Source of the DNA: Alphaproteobacteria bacterium | Lineage (GTDB): Bacteria; Pseudomonadota; Alphaproteobacteria; Rhizobiales; Rhizobiaceae | Assembly (NCBI GenBank): GCA_018823835.1 | Contig: JAHJHT010000002.1 | Location: 744,001-808,000, forward strand | Length of the DNA stretch: 64,000 bases | Direction of reading: 5' to 3' | Program-made: the position numbers and the translations under genes | The notes under the pieces: model-generated | The model's database searches: none | Told to the model about the DNA's origin: nothing | Seen by the model: only the letters and a program-made list of their open reading frames with translations | Part shown: piece after piece, positions 41,655 to 51,126 of the stretch | How positions within the stretch are numbered: position 1 is the first letter of the stretch | Layout of the letters: each line of letters starts with the position of its first letter

Positions 41655-42574
41655 TGGCCGCCTATCTCGTCCGCCGCCTGTTGCAGACCGCGCTGATCCT
41701 GCTCGGCGTCTCGGTCATCACCTTCGCCCTGCTCTATCTGCTGCCGGCCGATCCGGTGCGCCAGATTGCCGGGCGCAGCGCCACGCCCGAAACCGTCGAG
41801 AACATCCGCCGCCAGCTCGGGCTCGACCAGCCCTTCATCGTGCAGTACTGGCGCTATCTGTCGGGACTGTTGCAGGGCGACCTCGGCCGCTCCTACCTGC
41901 AGCGCTCCGAGGTCAGCACACTGATTGCGGCGCGCCTGCCGGCCAGCCTCCTCCTGATGGTCGGCGCAATCGGCTGCGAGCTGCTGCTCGGCCTGACCAT
42001 GGGCATCGTCGCCGCCGTACGGCGCGGCAGCGTCGCCGACCAGACCATGATGATCGCCTCCTTCGTCGGCGTCTCGGCGCCGCAGTTCGTGGTCGGCCTG
42101 CTGCTCCTCTATTTCTTCTCGGTGCGCCTCGGCTGGTTCCCGATCGGGGGCTACGGGACATGGAAGCACATGGTGCTGCCCTCGGTGGCGCTCGGTATCC
42201 TCGGCGCCGGCTGGTATTCGCGCATGATGCGCTCGTCGATGATCGACGTTCTGCGCCAGGACTATGTGCGCACCGCCCGCGCCAAGGGGCTGGCGCGCGG
42301 CACCATCCTGTTTCGGCACGCCCTGCCCAATGCCGTGCTGCCGATCATCGCGATGATCGGCATCGACATCGGGCTCTTCATGAGCGGCATCGTCGTCATC
42401 GAAAGCGTTTTCGGCTGGCCCGGTATCGGTCAGCTCGCCTGGCAGGCCATCCAGCGCATAGACATCCCCATCATCATGGGTGTCACGCTGGTCTCGGCCT
42501 GCGCCATCGTGATCGGCAACCTGCTTGCCGATCTTGTTACCCCGTTCATCGATCCGCGCATTCGGTTGAGATGA
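41654..42574 (+). CDS. Peptide/amide-type ABC permease, DppB-like
   Basis: A 306-residue inner-membrane permease, starting with LVRRLLQTALILLGVSVI and the ATPETVENIRRQLGLDQPF segment typical of DppB. The EAA loop is ARAKGLARGTILFRHALPNA. Its ATG overlaps the preceding stop (TGATG). It forms the channel with the DppC-like partner. Confidence 0.9.
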   Translation: MAAYLVRRLLQTALILLGVSVITFALLYLLPADPVRQIAGRSATPETVENIRRQLGLDQPFIVQYWRYLSGLLQGDLGRSYLQRSEVSTLIAARLPASLLLMVGAIGCELLLGLTMGIVAAVRRGSVADQTMMIASFVGVSAPQFVVGLLLLYFFSVRLGWFPIGGYGTWKHMVLPSVALGILGAGWYSRMMRSSMIDVLRQDYVRTARAKGLARGTILFRHALPNAVLPIIAMIGIDIGLFMSGIVVIESVFGWPGIGQLAWQAIQRIDIPIIMGVTLVSACAIVIGNLLADLVTPFIDPRIRLR

Positions 42575-42611
42575 CCGGGCACCAGCAGCAAAACCAAGAA
42601 AGGGAACACTC

Positions 42612-44258
42612 ATGAAAAACTGGCTTCGCACTACCGTATCGGCATCGGCACTTGCCGTGCTGATGGCAGGCGCTCCGGCGCTCGCGCAGGAAGAGATGCT
42701 CGATCCGGCCGCCAAGCAGGGCGGCAGCATCGTCATCACCTACAAGGACGATGTCGCCACGCTCGATCCGGCGATCGGCTACGACTGGCAGAACTGGTCG
42801 ATGATCAAGAGCATCTTCGACGGGCTGATGGACTACAAGCCGGGAACCACCGAGCTGCGTCCGGGCCTGGCCGAGAGCTACGAGATTTCCGAGGAAGGTC
42901 AGACCTTCACCTTCAAGCTCCGCTCGGGCGTGAAATTTCACAATGGCCGCGAAATGACGGCCGACGACGTGAAATATTCGCTCGACCGCGTCACCAACCC
43001 CAAGACCCAGAGCCCCGGCGCCGGCTTCTTCGGCTCGATCAAGGGCTTTGACGAAATTACCGCCGGCTCGACCGAGACGCTGTCGGGCGTCACCGTCGTC
43101 GATCCGATGACCGTGAAGATCGAACTCTCGCGTCCCGACGCCACCTTCCTGCATGTCATGGCGCTCAACTTCGCCTCCGTCGTCCCGCAGGAGGCCGTCG
43201 CGGAAGCCGGCGCCGACTTCGGCAAGAAGCCGGTTGGCACGGGCGCCTTCAAGCTCGGCGAATGGACCATCGGCCAGCGCCTGGTGTTCGCACGCAACGA
43301 GGACTACTGGCGCAAGGGCCTGCCCTATCTCGACCAGATCACCTTCGAGGTCGGGCAGGAGCCGATCGTCGCCCTGCTTCGTCTGCAGAAGGGCGAGGTC
43401 GACGTGCCGGGCGACGGCATCCCGCCGGCCAAGTTCCAGGAAGTCATGGCCGATCCCGAGCAGAAGGCGCGCGTCGTCGAAGGCGGCCAGCTGCACACCG
43501 GCTACATCACGATGAATGTTGAGATGGCGCCCTTCGACAAGAAGGAAGTGCGCCAGGCCGTCAACATGGCGATCAACAAGGACCGCGTGGTCCAGATCAT
43601 CAACAACCGGGCGATCCCGGCCAACCAGCCGCTGCCGCCCTCGATGCCCGGCTACGACAATGCCTATGAGGGCTACGCCTACGATCCGGAGAAGGCCAAG
43701 GCCATGCTCGCGGAAGCCGGACTTGCCGACGGTTTCGAAACCGAACTCTTCGTCATGAACACCGACCCCAACCCGCGCATCGCCCAGGCGATCCAGCAGG
43801 ATCTCTCGGCTGTCGGCATCAAGGCCTCGATCCAGTCGCTGGCCCAGGCCAACGTGATCGCCGCCGGCGGCGAAAAGGACCAGGCGCCGATGATCTGGTC
43901 GGGCGGCATGGCATGGATCGCCGACTTCCCGGACCCGTCGAACTTCTATGGCCCGATCCTCGGCTGCGCCGGTGCCGTGGAAGGCGGCTGGAACTGGTCG
44001 TGGTACTGCAACGAGGACCTCGACAAGATGGCGACCGAAGCCGACTCGGTCACCGATCCGGCCAAGGCCGACGAGCGCTCGAAGATGTGGAGCGAGATCT
44101 ACGGCAAGATCATGGAAGACGCGCCGTGGGTTCCGGTCTTCAACGAACAGCGCTTCACCATGAAGTCGCCCCGCATGGGCGGCGCCGACGCGCTCTACGT
44201 CGACCCGGTCTCGATCCCCGTCAACTACGATTACGTGTTCGTCACCGATGTGCAGTAA
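42612..44258 (+). CDS. Peptide/amide-type ABC substrate-binding protein (SBP_bac_5 family)
   Basis: A 548-residue exported protein with a Sec signal peptide ending PALAQ. The family signature ELRPGLAESYEISEEGQTFTFKLRSGVKFHNG is near residues 80-110. AAAGGGAA precedes ATG 42612. In this context the ligand may be an amide- or formamide-bearing compound that AmiC senses in the cytoplasm and the acetamidase homologue hydrolyses. The last 11 bases overlap the next gene. Confidence 0.9.
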   Translation: MKNWLRTTVSASALAVLMAGAPALAQEEMLDPAAKQGGSIVITYKDDVATLDPAIGYDWQNWSMIKSIFDGLMDYKPGTTELRPGLAESYEISEEGQTFTFKLRSGVKFHNGREMTADDVKYSLDRVTNPKTQSPGAGFFGSIKGFDEITAGSTETLSGVTVVDPMTVKIELSRPDATFLHVMALNFASVVPQEAVAEAGADFGKKPVGTGAFKLGEWTIGQRLVFARNEDYWRKGLPYLDQITFEVGQEPIVALLRLQKGEVDVPGDGIPPAKFQEVMADPEQKARVVEGGQLHTGYITMNVEMAPFDKKEVRQAVNMAINKDRVVQIINNRAIPANQPLPPSMPGYDNAYEGYAYDPEKAKAMLAEAGLADGFETELFVMNTDPNPRIAQAIQQDLSAVGIKASIQSLAQANVIAAGGEKDQAPMIWSGGMAWIADFPDPSNFYGPILGCAGAVEGGWNWSWYCNEDLDKMATEADSVTDPAKADERSKMWSEIYGKIMEDAPWVPVFNEQRFTMKSPRMGGADALYVDPVSIPVNYDYVFVTDVQ

Positions 44259-45192
44259 GTGCGACTACACGATTCATGGTGCGCAGCATCATTTCGGCTG
44301 GGACAATTCGCTTGCCCCGGCCGAAAGGGTGGCGCCGGGATCGACGATCCTGTTCCATTGCCATGACAGTTCGGCGGGCCAGCTTGGCCCGTCGAGCACC
44401 GTCGCCGATGTCGCAACGCTCGATTTCGGCAAGATCAACCCGGTCAGCGGCCCGATCTTCATCGAGGGGGCCGAGCCCGGCGATGCCGTCAAGGTGACGA
44501 TCGACAGCTTCAAGCCCTCGGGCTTTGGCTGGACTGCCAACATTCCGGGTTTCGGCCTGCTGGCGGACGACTTCAAGGAACCGGCGCTGAACGTCTGGAA
44601 ATACGAGCCCGACACGCTGGAGCCGGCCCTGTTCGGCAAGCATGGCCGGGTGCCGCTGAAGCCGTTTGCCGGCACCATCGGCAATGCTCTCGCCGAACCC
44701 GGCCTGCACTCGGTGGTGCCGCCACGCCGCGTCGGCGGCAATCTCGACATCCGCGATCTGGCGGCAGGCACGACGCTCTATCTGCCCGTCGAGGTTGCCG
44801 GCGCCCTGTTCTCGGTCGGCGACACGCATGCCGCACAGGGCGATGGCGAGGTCTGCGGCACGGCGATCGAAAGCCCGATGGATGTCGTGCTGACGCTCGA
44901 CCTGGTCAAGGATGCGCGGCTGAAGACGCCGCGCTTCACCACGCCCGGCCCGGTGACGCGCCATCTCGACGCCAAGGGGTATGAAGTCACCACCGGCATC
45001 GAGACTGACCTGATGGCCGGGGCGCGCAGCGCCGTCAGCCAGATGGTCGACATGCTGGCCTCGCGCTACAACATGAACGCCGTCGACGCCTACATGCTGG
45101 TTTCGACGTGCGGCGATCTCCGGATCAGCGAGATCGTCGACATGCCGAACTGGGTCGTGTCGTTCTACTTCCCGCGCTGCGTCTTCGAATGA
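44248..45192 (+). CDS. Acetamidase/formamidase family amidohydrolase
   Basis: A 314-residue FmdA_AmdA family enzyme with the family opening HHFGWDNSLAPAERVAPGSTI, then GPIFIEGAEPGDAVKV, GDTHAAQGDGEVCGTAIE (metal- and active-site region) and a C-terminal VSTCGDLRISEIVDMPNWVV. It hydrolyses short amides to the acid and ammonia. ATG 44248 overlaps the binding-protein gene by 11 bases; a later GTG at 44259 is an alternative start. Its presence in an AmiC/AmiR operon, in place of an aliphatic nitrilase-fold amidase, is unusual. Confidence 0.88.
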   Translation: MCSKCDYTIHGAQHHFGWDNSLAPAERVAPGSTILFHCHDSSAGQLGPSSTVADVATLDFGKINPVSGPIFIEGAEPGDAVKVTIDSFKPSGFGWTANIPGFGLLADDFKEPALNVWKYEPDTLEPALFGKHGRVPLKPFAGTIGNALAEPGLHSVVPPRRVGGNLDIRDLAAGTTLYLPVEVAGALFSVGDTHAAQGDGEVCGTAIESPMDVVLTLDLVKDARLKTPRFTTPGPVTRHLDAKGYEVTTGIETDLMAGARSAVSQMVDMLASRYNMNAVDAYMLVSTCGDLRISEIVDMPNWVVSFYFPRCVFE

Positions 45193-46994
45193 ACGCAGCG
45201 CCGGCCGCCAGCATCGTCCCGGACGTGTCGGACCAGCCGTCCGGCGCGCCCGGGGAAAACGTGCTGTCCGTCAACGGCCTCGACGTCGTCGCCCGCACGG
45301 ACGCGGGCGACACGCCGCTGGTCGAGGCGCTGACCTTCGACCTCCGGCGCGGCGAGACCCTGTGCATTGCCGGCGAGTCCGGCTCGGGCAAGTCGATCAC
45401 CTCGCTCGCCATCATGGGCCTGCTGCCGCAACCCGCCGTGCGGATTTCCGGGGGCTCCATCCTGTTCGGCGGCAGGGACCTCGCGACGCTCGACGAGGCC
45501 GCGATGCGGCGCATTCGCGGCGACCGCATCGCCATGATCTTCCAGGAGCCGATGACCTCGCTCAACCCGGTGCTCAGCATCGGCCGGCAGCTGATCGAAG
45601 CCATCGAGGCGCACACCTCGCTGCCGCGCGGCGCGGCGCGCGAACGCGCCATCGAGGCGCTCGACGCGGTGCGCATCCCGCAGGCCCGCACCCGGCTTAA
45701 ACAGTATCCGCACGAGCTTTCCGGCGGCATGCGCCAGCGCGTCATGATCGCCATGGCGCTGGCGTTGCGCCCCGACGTGCTCATCGCCGACGAGCCGACA
45801 ACCGCCCTCGACGTCACCGTGCAGGGAGAGGTGCTTGAACTGCTGCGCGATCTCAAGAACGATTTTGGCACCAGCATCATCCTCATCACCCACGACATGG
45901 GCGTCGTCGCCGAAATGGCCGACAGGGTCATCGTCATGCAGAAGGGGCGGATGATCGAGAGCGGCGCCGTGGGCCCGCTCTTTGCGGCGCCATCTCAGGA
46001 CTACACACGTAGCCTTCTCGACGCCGTTCCCCGCCTCGGCGACGGCATGGCGAGCGGAACGGCGCAACTGGCCGGTGGCGCCGGCAACGTCGTCGATGTC
46101 GAAGGGCTGACGGTCGGCTTCGACATTCGCGGCGGCATTTTTGGCCGCGCCACCCACCGCGTGCATGCCGTCGAGAATGTCAGCTTCACCATCCGCGACC
46201 GGGAGACCTTTTCGCTGGTCGGCGAAAGCGGCTGCGGCAAGTCGACCATCGCCAAGGCGCTGGCCGGACTGGTGCCGTTCACCGGTGACATCCGGCTTGG
46301 CGGCACGTCCATCGCCGGCCTCGACCGCCACGGCCTGAAGCGCGTGCGGCGCGACATCCAGATGATCTTCCAGGACCCCTTCGCCTCGCTCGATCCGCGC
46401 ATGCGCGTCGGCGACCTGGTCGGCGAGCCGCTCATCATCCACGGCATTGCCACGCCTTCCGAACGGCGCGAGCGGGTCGCTGCCCTGTTCGACCGCGTCG
46501 GCCTCAGCCCGGACCAGATGGAGCGCTATCCACACGAGTTTTCCGGCGGCCAGCGCCAGCGCATCTGCATCGCCCGCGCGCTTGCCTTGCGGCCCAAATT
46601 GATCATCGCCGACGAGAGCGTCTCGGCCCTCGATGTCTCGGTGCAGGCGCGGGTGCTTGAGCTGCTGAAGGAACTGCAGGCGGAGTTCGGCATCGCCTAT
46701 CTCTTCATCTCGCACGACATGGCGGTGGTGGAGAACATCTCCGACCGCGTCGCGGTCATGTATCTCGGCCAGATCGTCGAAATGGGCACGCGCGACCAGG
46801 TTTTTTCCAACCCGCAGCATGCCTACACGAGGCGGCTGATCGACGCCGTGCCGATCCCCGACCCGGCAAAGCGCCGGGCCCGCTTTCCACGCATGCAGGG
46901 CGAAGTGCCGAGCCCGGTCCATGCCAGGGGCCGGAGCCCGACAACGGTCACGCTGCGCGATATCGGCGGCGGTCACCTGGTTGCTGGTAACTAG
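45189..46994 (+). CDS. ABC transporter ATPase, fused DppD-DppF type (second fused copy)
   Basis: The start is ATG 45189, overlapping the acetamidase stop by 4 bases; 601 residues. Two nucleotide-binding domains are present. The first has Walker A GESGSGKSITSLAIMG and signature LSGGMRQRVMIAMAL. The second has GESGCGKSTIAKALAG and signature FSGGQRQRICIARAL. It energises the DppB/DppC-like permeases of the amide operon. It is the last gene of the operon and is followed by a hairpin. Confidence 0.9.
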   Translation: MNAAPAASIVPDVSDQPSGAPGENVLSVNGLDVVARTDAGDTPLVEALTFDLRRGETLCIAGESGSGKSITSLAIMGLLPQPAVRISGGSILFGGRDLATLDEAAMRRIRGDRIAMIFQEPMTSLNPVLSIGRQLIEAIEAHTSLPRGAARERAIEALDAVRIPQARTRLKQYPHELSGGMRQRVMIAMALALRPDVLIADEPTTALDVTVQGEVLELLRDLKNDFGTSIILITHDMGVVAEMADRVIVMQKGRMIESGAVGPLFAAPSQDYTRSLLDAVPRLGDGMASGTAQLAGGAGNVVDVEGLTVGFDIRGGIFGRATHRVHAVENVSFTIRDRETFSLVGESGCGKSTIAKALAGLVPFTGDIRLGGTSIAGLDRHGLKRVRRDIQMIFQDPFASLDPRMRVGDLVGEPLIIHGIATPSERRERVAALFDRVGLSPDQMERYPHEFSGGQRQRICIARALALRPKLIIADESVSALDVSVQARVLELLKELQAEFGIAYLFISHDMAVVENISDRVAVMYLGQIVEMGTRDQVFSNPQHAYTRRLIDAVPIPDPAKRRARFPRMQGEVPSPVHARGRSPTTVTLRDIGGGHLVAGN

Positions 46995-47018
46995 CGCGAG
47001 CGTCGCGAGACGTTCGCG
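46995..47018. terminator. Bidirectional hairpin terminator with GCGA loop
   Basis: A 10-base stem with one mismatch (46995-47004 with 47009-47018) closes a GCGA tetraloop and is followed by GCTTT on the plus strand. It begins directly after the stop of the fused ATPase and lies between convergent genes. Confidence 0.6.
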
Positions 47019-47046
47019 GCTTTCCCGGGATGAGTCGAGGCCGATC

Positions 47047-48033
47047 CTATTGCGGGATCCGGCCGCCGAGTTCGTCCTCGACATGCGCCGTGATGATCTC
47101 GTCGAACGACTTTTCAGCCTCGAAGCCGAGTGCCAGGGCGCGGCGCGGGTCGAAGCTCTGCGGCCAGCCGCCAACGATCTTCATGATCGTCGCATCGGGC
47201 TCGCGGCGGATCAGCCCGACCGCCTTTTCGCCGGCCACCCTGCGCAGGGCCTCGATCTCTTCGCCCACGGTTGCGGCCAGGCCCGGCATTGTCAGCGAGC
47301 GACGGCTGCCGAGCGGCGCGGTGTCGAGCTCCGCGGCATGGACCAGGAAGCGCACGGCGGCGCGCGGGCTGGCAAACCAGTGCCGCACGTCTTCGCTGAC
47401 GGGAAGCACCGCCTCCATGCCGGCCAGCGGTTCGCGCAGGATCCCCGAGAAGAAGCCCGACGCCGCCTTGTTCGGCTTGCCCGGCCGGATGGTGATGGTG
47501 GGCAGGCGGATGCCGATGCCGTCGAAGAAGCCGCGACGCGAGTAGTCGGCAAGCAGCAATTCGCCGATCGCCTTCTGGGTGCCGTAGCTGGTCAGCGGCG
47601 TGAGGCCATGATTGTCGTCGATGACGGCCGGCAGCGGTTCGCCGAAGACGGCGATGGATGAGGTGAAGACGAGCTTGGGGCAGTATCGGCCCTTGGCGCT
47701 TTCGAGGCGGATCGCCTCGAACAGCTCACGCGTGCCGTCGAGATTGACCCTGTAGCCCTTCTCGAAATCGGCCTCGGCCTCGCCCGAGACGATGGCAGCC
47801 AGATGGAAGATCATGTCGGGACGCGTGGCGACGAGGCCGGCCGCAGCGCCGTCGACCGAGAGGTCGATGGCAAGGCAATCGACCTTGCCGGAAAACGCCG
47901 GCGCCTCGGGCTTGACGATGTCGGCCAAAGTCAGCTGCTCAATGTCGCGCCCTGCGAGGGCTTTCCTGCCGGTCAGCGCCGCAACCAGTTTGCGGCCGAT
48001 CATGCCGGCCGCGCCGATTACCAGAACATGCAT
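47047..48033 (-). CDS. NAD-dependent epimerase/dehydratase-fold protein, D-erythronate dehydrogenase (DenD)-like
   Basis: A 328-residue extended-SDR protein. The N-terminal VIGAAGMIGRKL binds NAD, the catalytic set appears as SSIAVFGEPLP and YGTQKAIGELL, and IGIRLPTITIRPGKPNKAASGFFSGILREPLAG is characteristic of the DenD branch. DenD oxidises D-erythronate at C2 in four-carbon sugar-acid catabolism. The partner kinase and isomerase genes are not nearby, so the substrate is an assignment by similarity only. It appears to be a single-gene unit, with 170 bases to the next upstream minus-strand gene's stop. Confidence 0.8.
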   Translation of the reverse strand: MHVLVIGAAGMIGRKLVAALTGRKALAGRDIEQLTLADIVKPEAPAFSGKVDCLAIDLSVDGAAAGLVATRPDMIFHLAAIVSGEAEADFEKGYRVNLDGTRELFEAIRLESAKGRYCPKLVFTSSIAVFGEPLPAVIDDNHGLTPLTSYGTQKAIGELLLADYSRRGFFDGIGIRLPTITIRPGKPNKAASGFFSGILREPLAGMEAVLPVSEDVRHWFASPRAAVRFLVHAAELDTAPLGSRRSLTMPGLAATVGEEIEALRRVAGEKAVGLIRREPDATIMKIVGGWPQSFDPRRALALGFEAEKSFDEIITAHVEDELGGRIPQ

Positions 48034-48203
48034 CTCAGGTTACCATCCTTCTGTCGCCCGGAGGTTGGGGCTGCGCCATCGCTCGCGCCGCCGCCGCATG
48101 CTCCCGGCCTGTTTCGGAGATTCGCAATATGTGCCGGGCAGCAGCCGCTGTCACTAGCCGCGGCAACCGATCGGACCGGCTTCGGCTGGAGATGCCGTGC
48201 CGG

Positions 48204-49985
48204 CTAGAGCGGCGGCGCGTAGACCGGCGTGTCGATGCCTTCCATGCGCGCCTTGATCTGCAGGGCGACGAATTTCGAGAAGAAGCGAGACAGCGCCAGA
48301 TTGCCGCCCTGAAACCACAGGTTCTCCTGCGCCACGGGCTTGTACATGTTGCGCAGTTCGCCGTGCCACGGACCCGGATCATGGCGCGTCCCGGAACCCA
48401 GCCCCCAGCAGGTGCCGATCGAATCGGCAACCTCGCGCGACACGATCTTCGCCACCACCTCATGCATCGACTGGAAGCCGGTCGACTGGATGATAGCATC
48501 CGCCGCGATCTCGCTGCCGTCGGAAAAGCGCAGCCCGGTTGGCGTCAGCCGCTCGATCTCGCTGCCCGCCTTGATGCCGATTTCGCCGTCGATGATCAGC
48601 TGGGAGGCGCCGACATCGACATAGTAGCCCGAGCCCGTCCGGTAGGCCTTCATCAAAAGCCCGGTGTCATCAGGTCCGAAGTCGAGCAGGAAACCGGTCG
48701 CCTCGAGCTTGCGGTAGAACTCGGCATCGCGGGCGCGGATGCGCTCGTAGAGCGCCCGCTGGATGGGCGGCTGCAGCGCGAAGGGCGTCGAGGCCGCGAT
48801 CAGGTCCGCCTTGTCGACGTCGATGCCGTTCTCGACCGCCGTCTCGGAGTAGATGTCGAAGGCAAGCTCCATCAGCGTCTCGGACCTCACCACCGTCGTC
48901 GGCGACCGCTGCACCATGGTGACGTCAGCGCCGGCCTCCCAGAGGTCGACCGCAACATCGTGGGCGGAGCTGGCCGCACCGATGACGGCGACCTTTTTGC
49001 CCTTGTAGGGAGCACCGTCGGAATACTGGCTGGAGTGGATCACCTCGCCGGCGAACTCATCCGAACCGGCCAGGTCGATCATCTTCGGCGGACCGTAGGC
49101 GCCGGTTGCGAAGACCAGTTGCGTGGGGTGCAGGGTCATCGGCCGGCCGTCCCGCAGCAACTCCACGGTCCAGCGTTTTTCCGAGGGGTCGAAGCGCGCC
49201 GAAACGCACTCGGTGCCGCCCCAGTAGGTCAGCTCCATCACCTTCACATACATCTCGAGCCAGTCGCCCATCTTGTCCTTGGGCGTGAAGACCGGCCAGT
49301 TGTCGGGGAAGGGCATGTAGGGCAGGTGATCGTACCAGACCGGGTCGTGCAGGACGAGGGAGCGGTAGCGGTTGCGCCAGGAATCGCCGGCATTCATGTT
49401 CTTCTCGACGATCACCGTCGGCACGCCGAGCTGTCTCAGCCGGGCGCCGAGCATGATGCCGCCCTGGCCACCGCCGATGATCAGGCAGTAGGGCTGCGCC
49501 GTGCCGGTCGCGAGTGCCTCAGCCTCGCGGGCCCTGTCTTCGGACCAGGTCGTGCGGTTGCGGTCTGCGCCGTGGCGCACGCCCATCGGCCGGGTTCGCC
49601 CGGACGCTTCCTCGTGGCCATCGAGCGACTGCAGCGTGGTGAGGATGGTGCGGCAGCTTCCGCCCTCGAGGCGGAGGATGCCGTTGCCCTTGCCGGCAGC
49701 GGTCGAGAAGGTGAACCAGGCCTCGACCGGTTCACCGCGCGAACCTGACGCGGTGGTGACCTGCCAGTCAGACGGTCTGGCGGCGGCGAGCGTCGCCCGC
49801 AGCATGTCGGCGATTGCCGGCTTACCCTCCATCGTCTTGACGTTCCAGGTGAAGGCCACGAAATCGCGCCAGTAGCAGTCGTCGGCAAACAGCGCGAGCG
49901 TCGCGTCCACGTCGCCCGATGCGAGCGTGTCGCCGAACGTCGCGAGCCAGGCCGCCGCCTCTGCCGCGGGTGCAGTGTCATGCAT
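48204..49985 (-). CDS. Flavin-containing monooxygenase with N-terminal NTF2/SnoaL-like domain
   Basis: The start is ATG 49985 (MHDTAPAAEAA), with GGAG 7 bases upstream; 593 residues. Residues 1-120 form an NTF2/SnoaL-like cone domain (ALFADDCYWRDFVAFTWNV). Residues 165-593 form a class B flavin monooxygenase: FAD motif IIGGGQGGIMLGARL, then the NADPH Rossmann motif VIGAASSAHDVAVDLWEAG and a C-terminal ATG-like segment IQSTGFQSM. It would oxygenate a ketone, amine or sulfide with NADPH and O2. The fused cone domain could help select or hold the substrate. It lies 43 bases downstream of the RpiR gene on the same strand, so they may be co-transcribed. Confidence 0.83.
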   Translation of the reverse strand: MHDTAPAAEAAAWLATFGDTLASGDVDATLALFADDCYWRDFVAFTWNVKTMEGKPAIADMLRATLAAARPSDWQVTTASGSRGEPVEAWFTFSTAAGKGNGILRLEGGSCRTILTTLQSLDGHEEASGRTRPMGVRHGADRNRTTWSEDRAREAEALATGTAQPYCLIIGGGQGGIMLGARLRQLGVPTVIVEKNMNAGDSWRNRYRSLVLHDPVWYDHLPYMPFPDNWPVFTPKDKMGDWLEMYVKVMELTYWGGTECVSARFDPSEKRWTVELLRDGRPMTLHPTQLVFATGAYGPPKMIDLAGSDEFAGEVIHSSQYSDGAPYKGKKVAVIGAASSAHDVAVDLWEAGADVTMVQRSPTTVVRSETLMELAFDIYSETAVENGIDVDKADLIAASTPFALQPPIQRALYERIRARDAEFYRKLEATGFLLDFGPDDTGLLMKAYRTGSGYYVDVGASQLIIDGEIGIKAGSEIERLTPTGLRFSDGSEIAADAIIQSTGFQSMHEVVAKIVSREVADSIGTCWGLGSGTRHDPGPWHGELRNMYKPVAQENLWFQGGNLALSRFFSKFVALQIKARMEGIDTPVYAPPL

Positions 49986-50028
49986 CAGCATTCTCCGGAT
50001 CTGGGTGGCGACGAGCGCCACGGGAACT

Positions 50029-50994
50029 TCAATCGCCGAGAGGCTCCAGCACCTTCCCTTTGCGGTGGTTGAGCACGGTGTACTTGATCCTGCGCAGCGT
50101 CTCGCGCGCATCGGGTTCGAGGCGGTAGCCGACAGCGGTCGACACCAGATCGATGATGGCGAGGAACGCATAGCGCGAGGCGGTCGGCTTCAGCACGTCC
50201 TGGTATTCCGGTACGTCGACGGTCAGCGCCAGGTCGGCTGCCTCGGCGAGGTCGGTGTCGGGCGCGGTGATGGCAATTGCCTTGGCGCGATAGTGCTTTG
50301 CCAGCACCGTCGCCTCGACCACTTCCTTGGTCCGCCCGGTGCCTGAAATGGCGATCACCAGGTCGTTCGGCTTCAGCGTCGAAGCCACCATCTTCATGAC
50401 GTAGGGGTCCGAATGCGCCGACACGACGACGCCATAGCGGAACAGCCGGTTCTGGGTTTCCTGCGCAAGGGCGGTCGAACTTCCGCCGAGGCCGAAGACC
50501 ACGACCTGGTGCGCGTTCGCCACCATGTCGGCGGCAGCAATGACGTCCTTCGGGTCGATGCTGCGCTCGACGGCGCTCAATGCATTGCGGGCCTCGCCGA
50601 ACACGACGTTCCAGAGCGGCGAACCATTGCCGTTGGGCTCGGATGGCGCAACCGGCGAAAGATAGAGCCGTCCGACCACCACGCTCTGCGCCAGCTTCAG
50701 CTTGAAGTCGCGCACGCCATCACAGCCGATCGCGCGACAGAAGCGCGTGACCGTCGGCTCGCTGACATCGGCGCGCCTGGCGATCTCCGCATTCGATGCA
50801 TCGACCGAGAAGGTGACATCGGCAAGCACCGCGTCGGCGACCCGCCGTTCGGCCGGGCGCAGTTCGGCGTATGAATCCCTGATCTGCGAGAGAATGTCCG
50901 GGATCGGCCTGGCATGGGATTCGCCGGCAGCTTCGTCGGGCTTGCGTCTTTGCATCTTCGGCCTGTCGGCTCCCTGATCGAATTCGACTTCCAT
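50029..50994 (-). CDS. RpiR-family transcriptional regulator
   Basis: A 321-residue protein with an N-terminal HTH_6 domain (ILSQIRDSYAELRPAERRVADAVL, then NAEIARRADVSEPTVTRFCRAIGCDG) and a C-terminal SIS sugar-phosphate-binding domain (about 165-300, VVFGLGGSSTALAQE, AISGTGRTKEVVEA). RpiR regulators respond to phosphosugars or related acids. It is divergent from the NitT/TauT-type importer operon across a 261-base spacer that holds candidate TGTAGGA operator repeats, so it most likely controls that operon. Confidence 0.87.
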   Translation of the reverse strand: MEVEFDQGADRPKMQRRKPDEAAGESHARPIPDILSQIRDSYAELRPAERRVADAVLADVTFSVDASNAEIARRADVSEPTVTRFCRAIGCDGVRDFKLKLAQSVVVGRLYLSPVAPSEPNGNGSPLWNVVFGEARNALSAVERSIDPKDVIAAADMVANAHQVVVFGLGGSSTALAQETQNRLFRYGVVVSAHSDPYVMKMVASTLKPNDLVIAISGTGRTKEVVEATVLAKHYRAKAIAITAPDTDLAEAADLALTVDVPEYQDVLKPTASRYAFLAIIDLVSTAVGYRLEPDARETLRRIKYTVLNHRKGKVLEPLGD

Positions 50995-51056
50995 CTTACT
51001 TGCCGGTCATTTCTCGTCGAAGTATCGCCAATTACCCAAGGTTCGTTTTCACAGAA

Positions 51057-51126
51057 TGTAGGAAACTTACACACCACGCAAGCGTGAAAACCCCGCAGAT
51101 TGTGGATTCGTTCAGAAACTCCTACA
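51057..51126. promoter_or_regulatory. Candidate RpiR operators in the divergent spacer
   Basis: TGTAGGAAACTTACA at 51057-51071 is an inverted repeat (TGTA/TACA). The reverse-strand TGTAGGAGTTTC at 51115-51126 repeats the TGTAGGA half-site. TGTA-type palindromes are typical of some RpiR family regulators such as HexR. Just downstream are two tandem short hairpins (GCGC-GGAAA-GCGC at 51127-51139 and GACT-CGGAA-AGTC at 51144-51156). Confidence 0.45.

Noticed and set aside
45165..47174. A 669-codon open frame on the minus strand opposite the fused ATPase gene
   Set aside because: The plus-strand gene has two complete ATPase domains; the antisense frame has none and spans the convergent terminator.
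48129..49748. A 539-codon open frame on the plus strand opposite the flavin monooxygenase
   Set aside because: The minus-strand gene carries both nucleotide-binding motifs; the plus-strand frame is low-complexity and His/Arg-rich.
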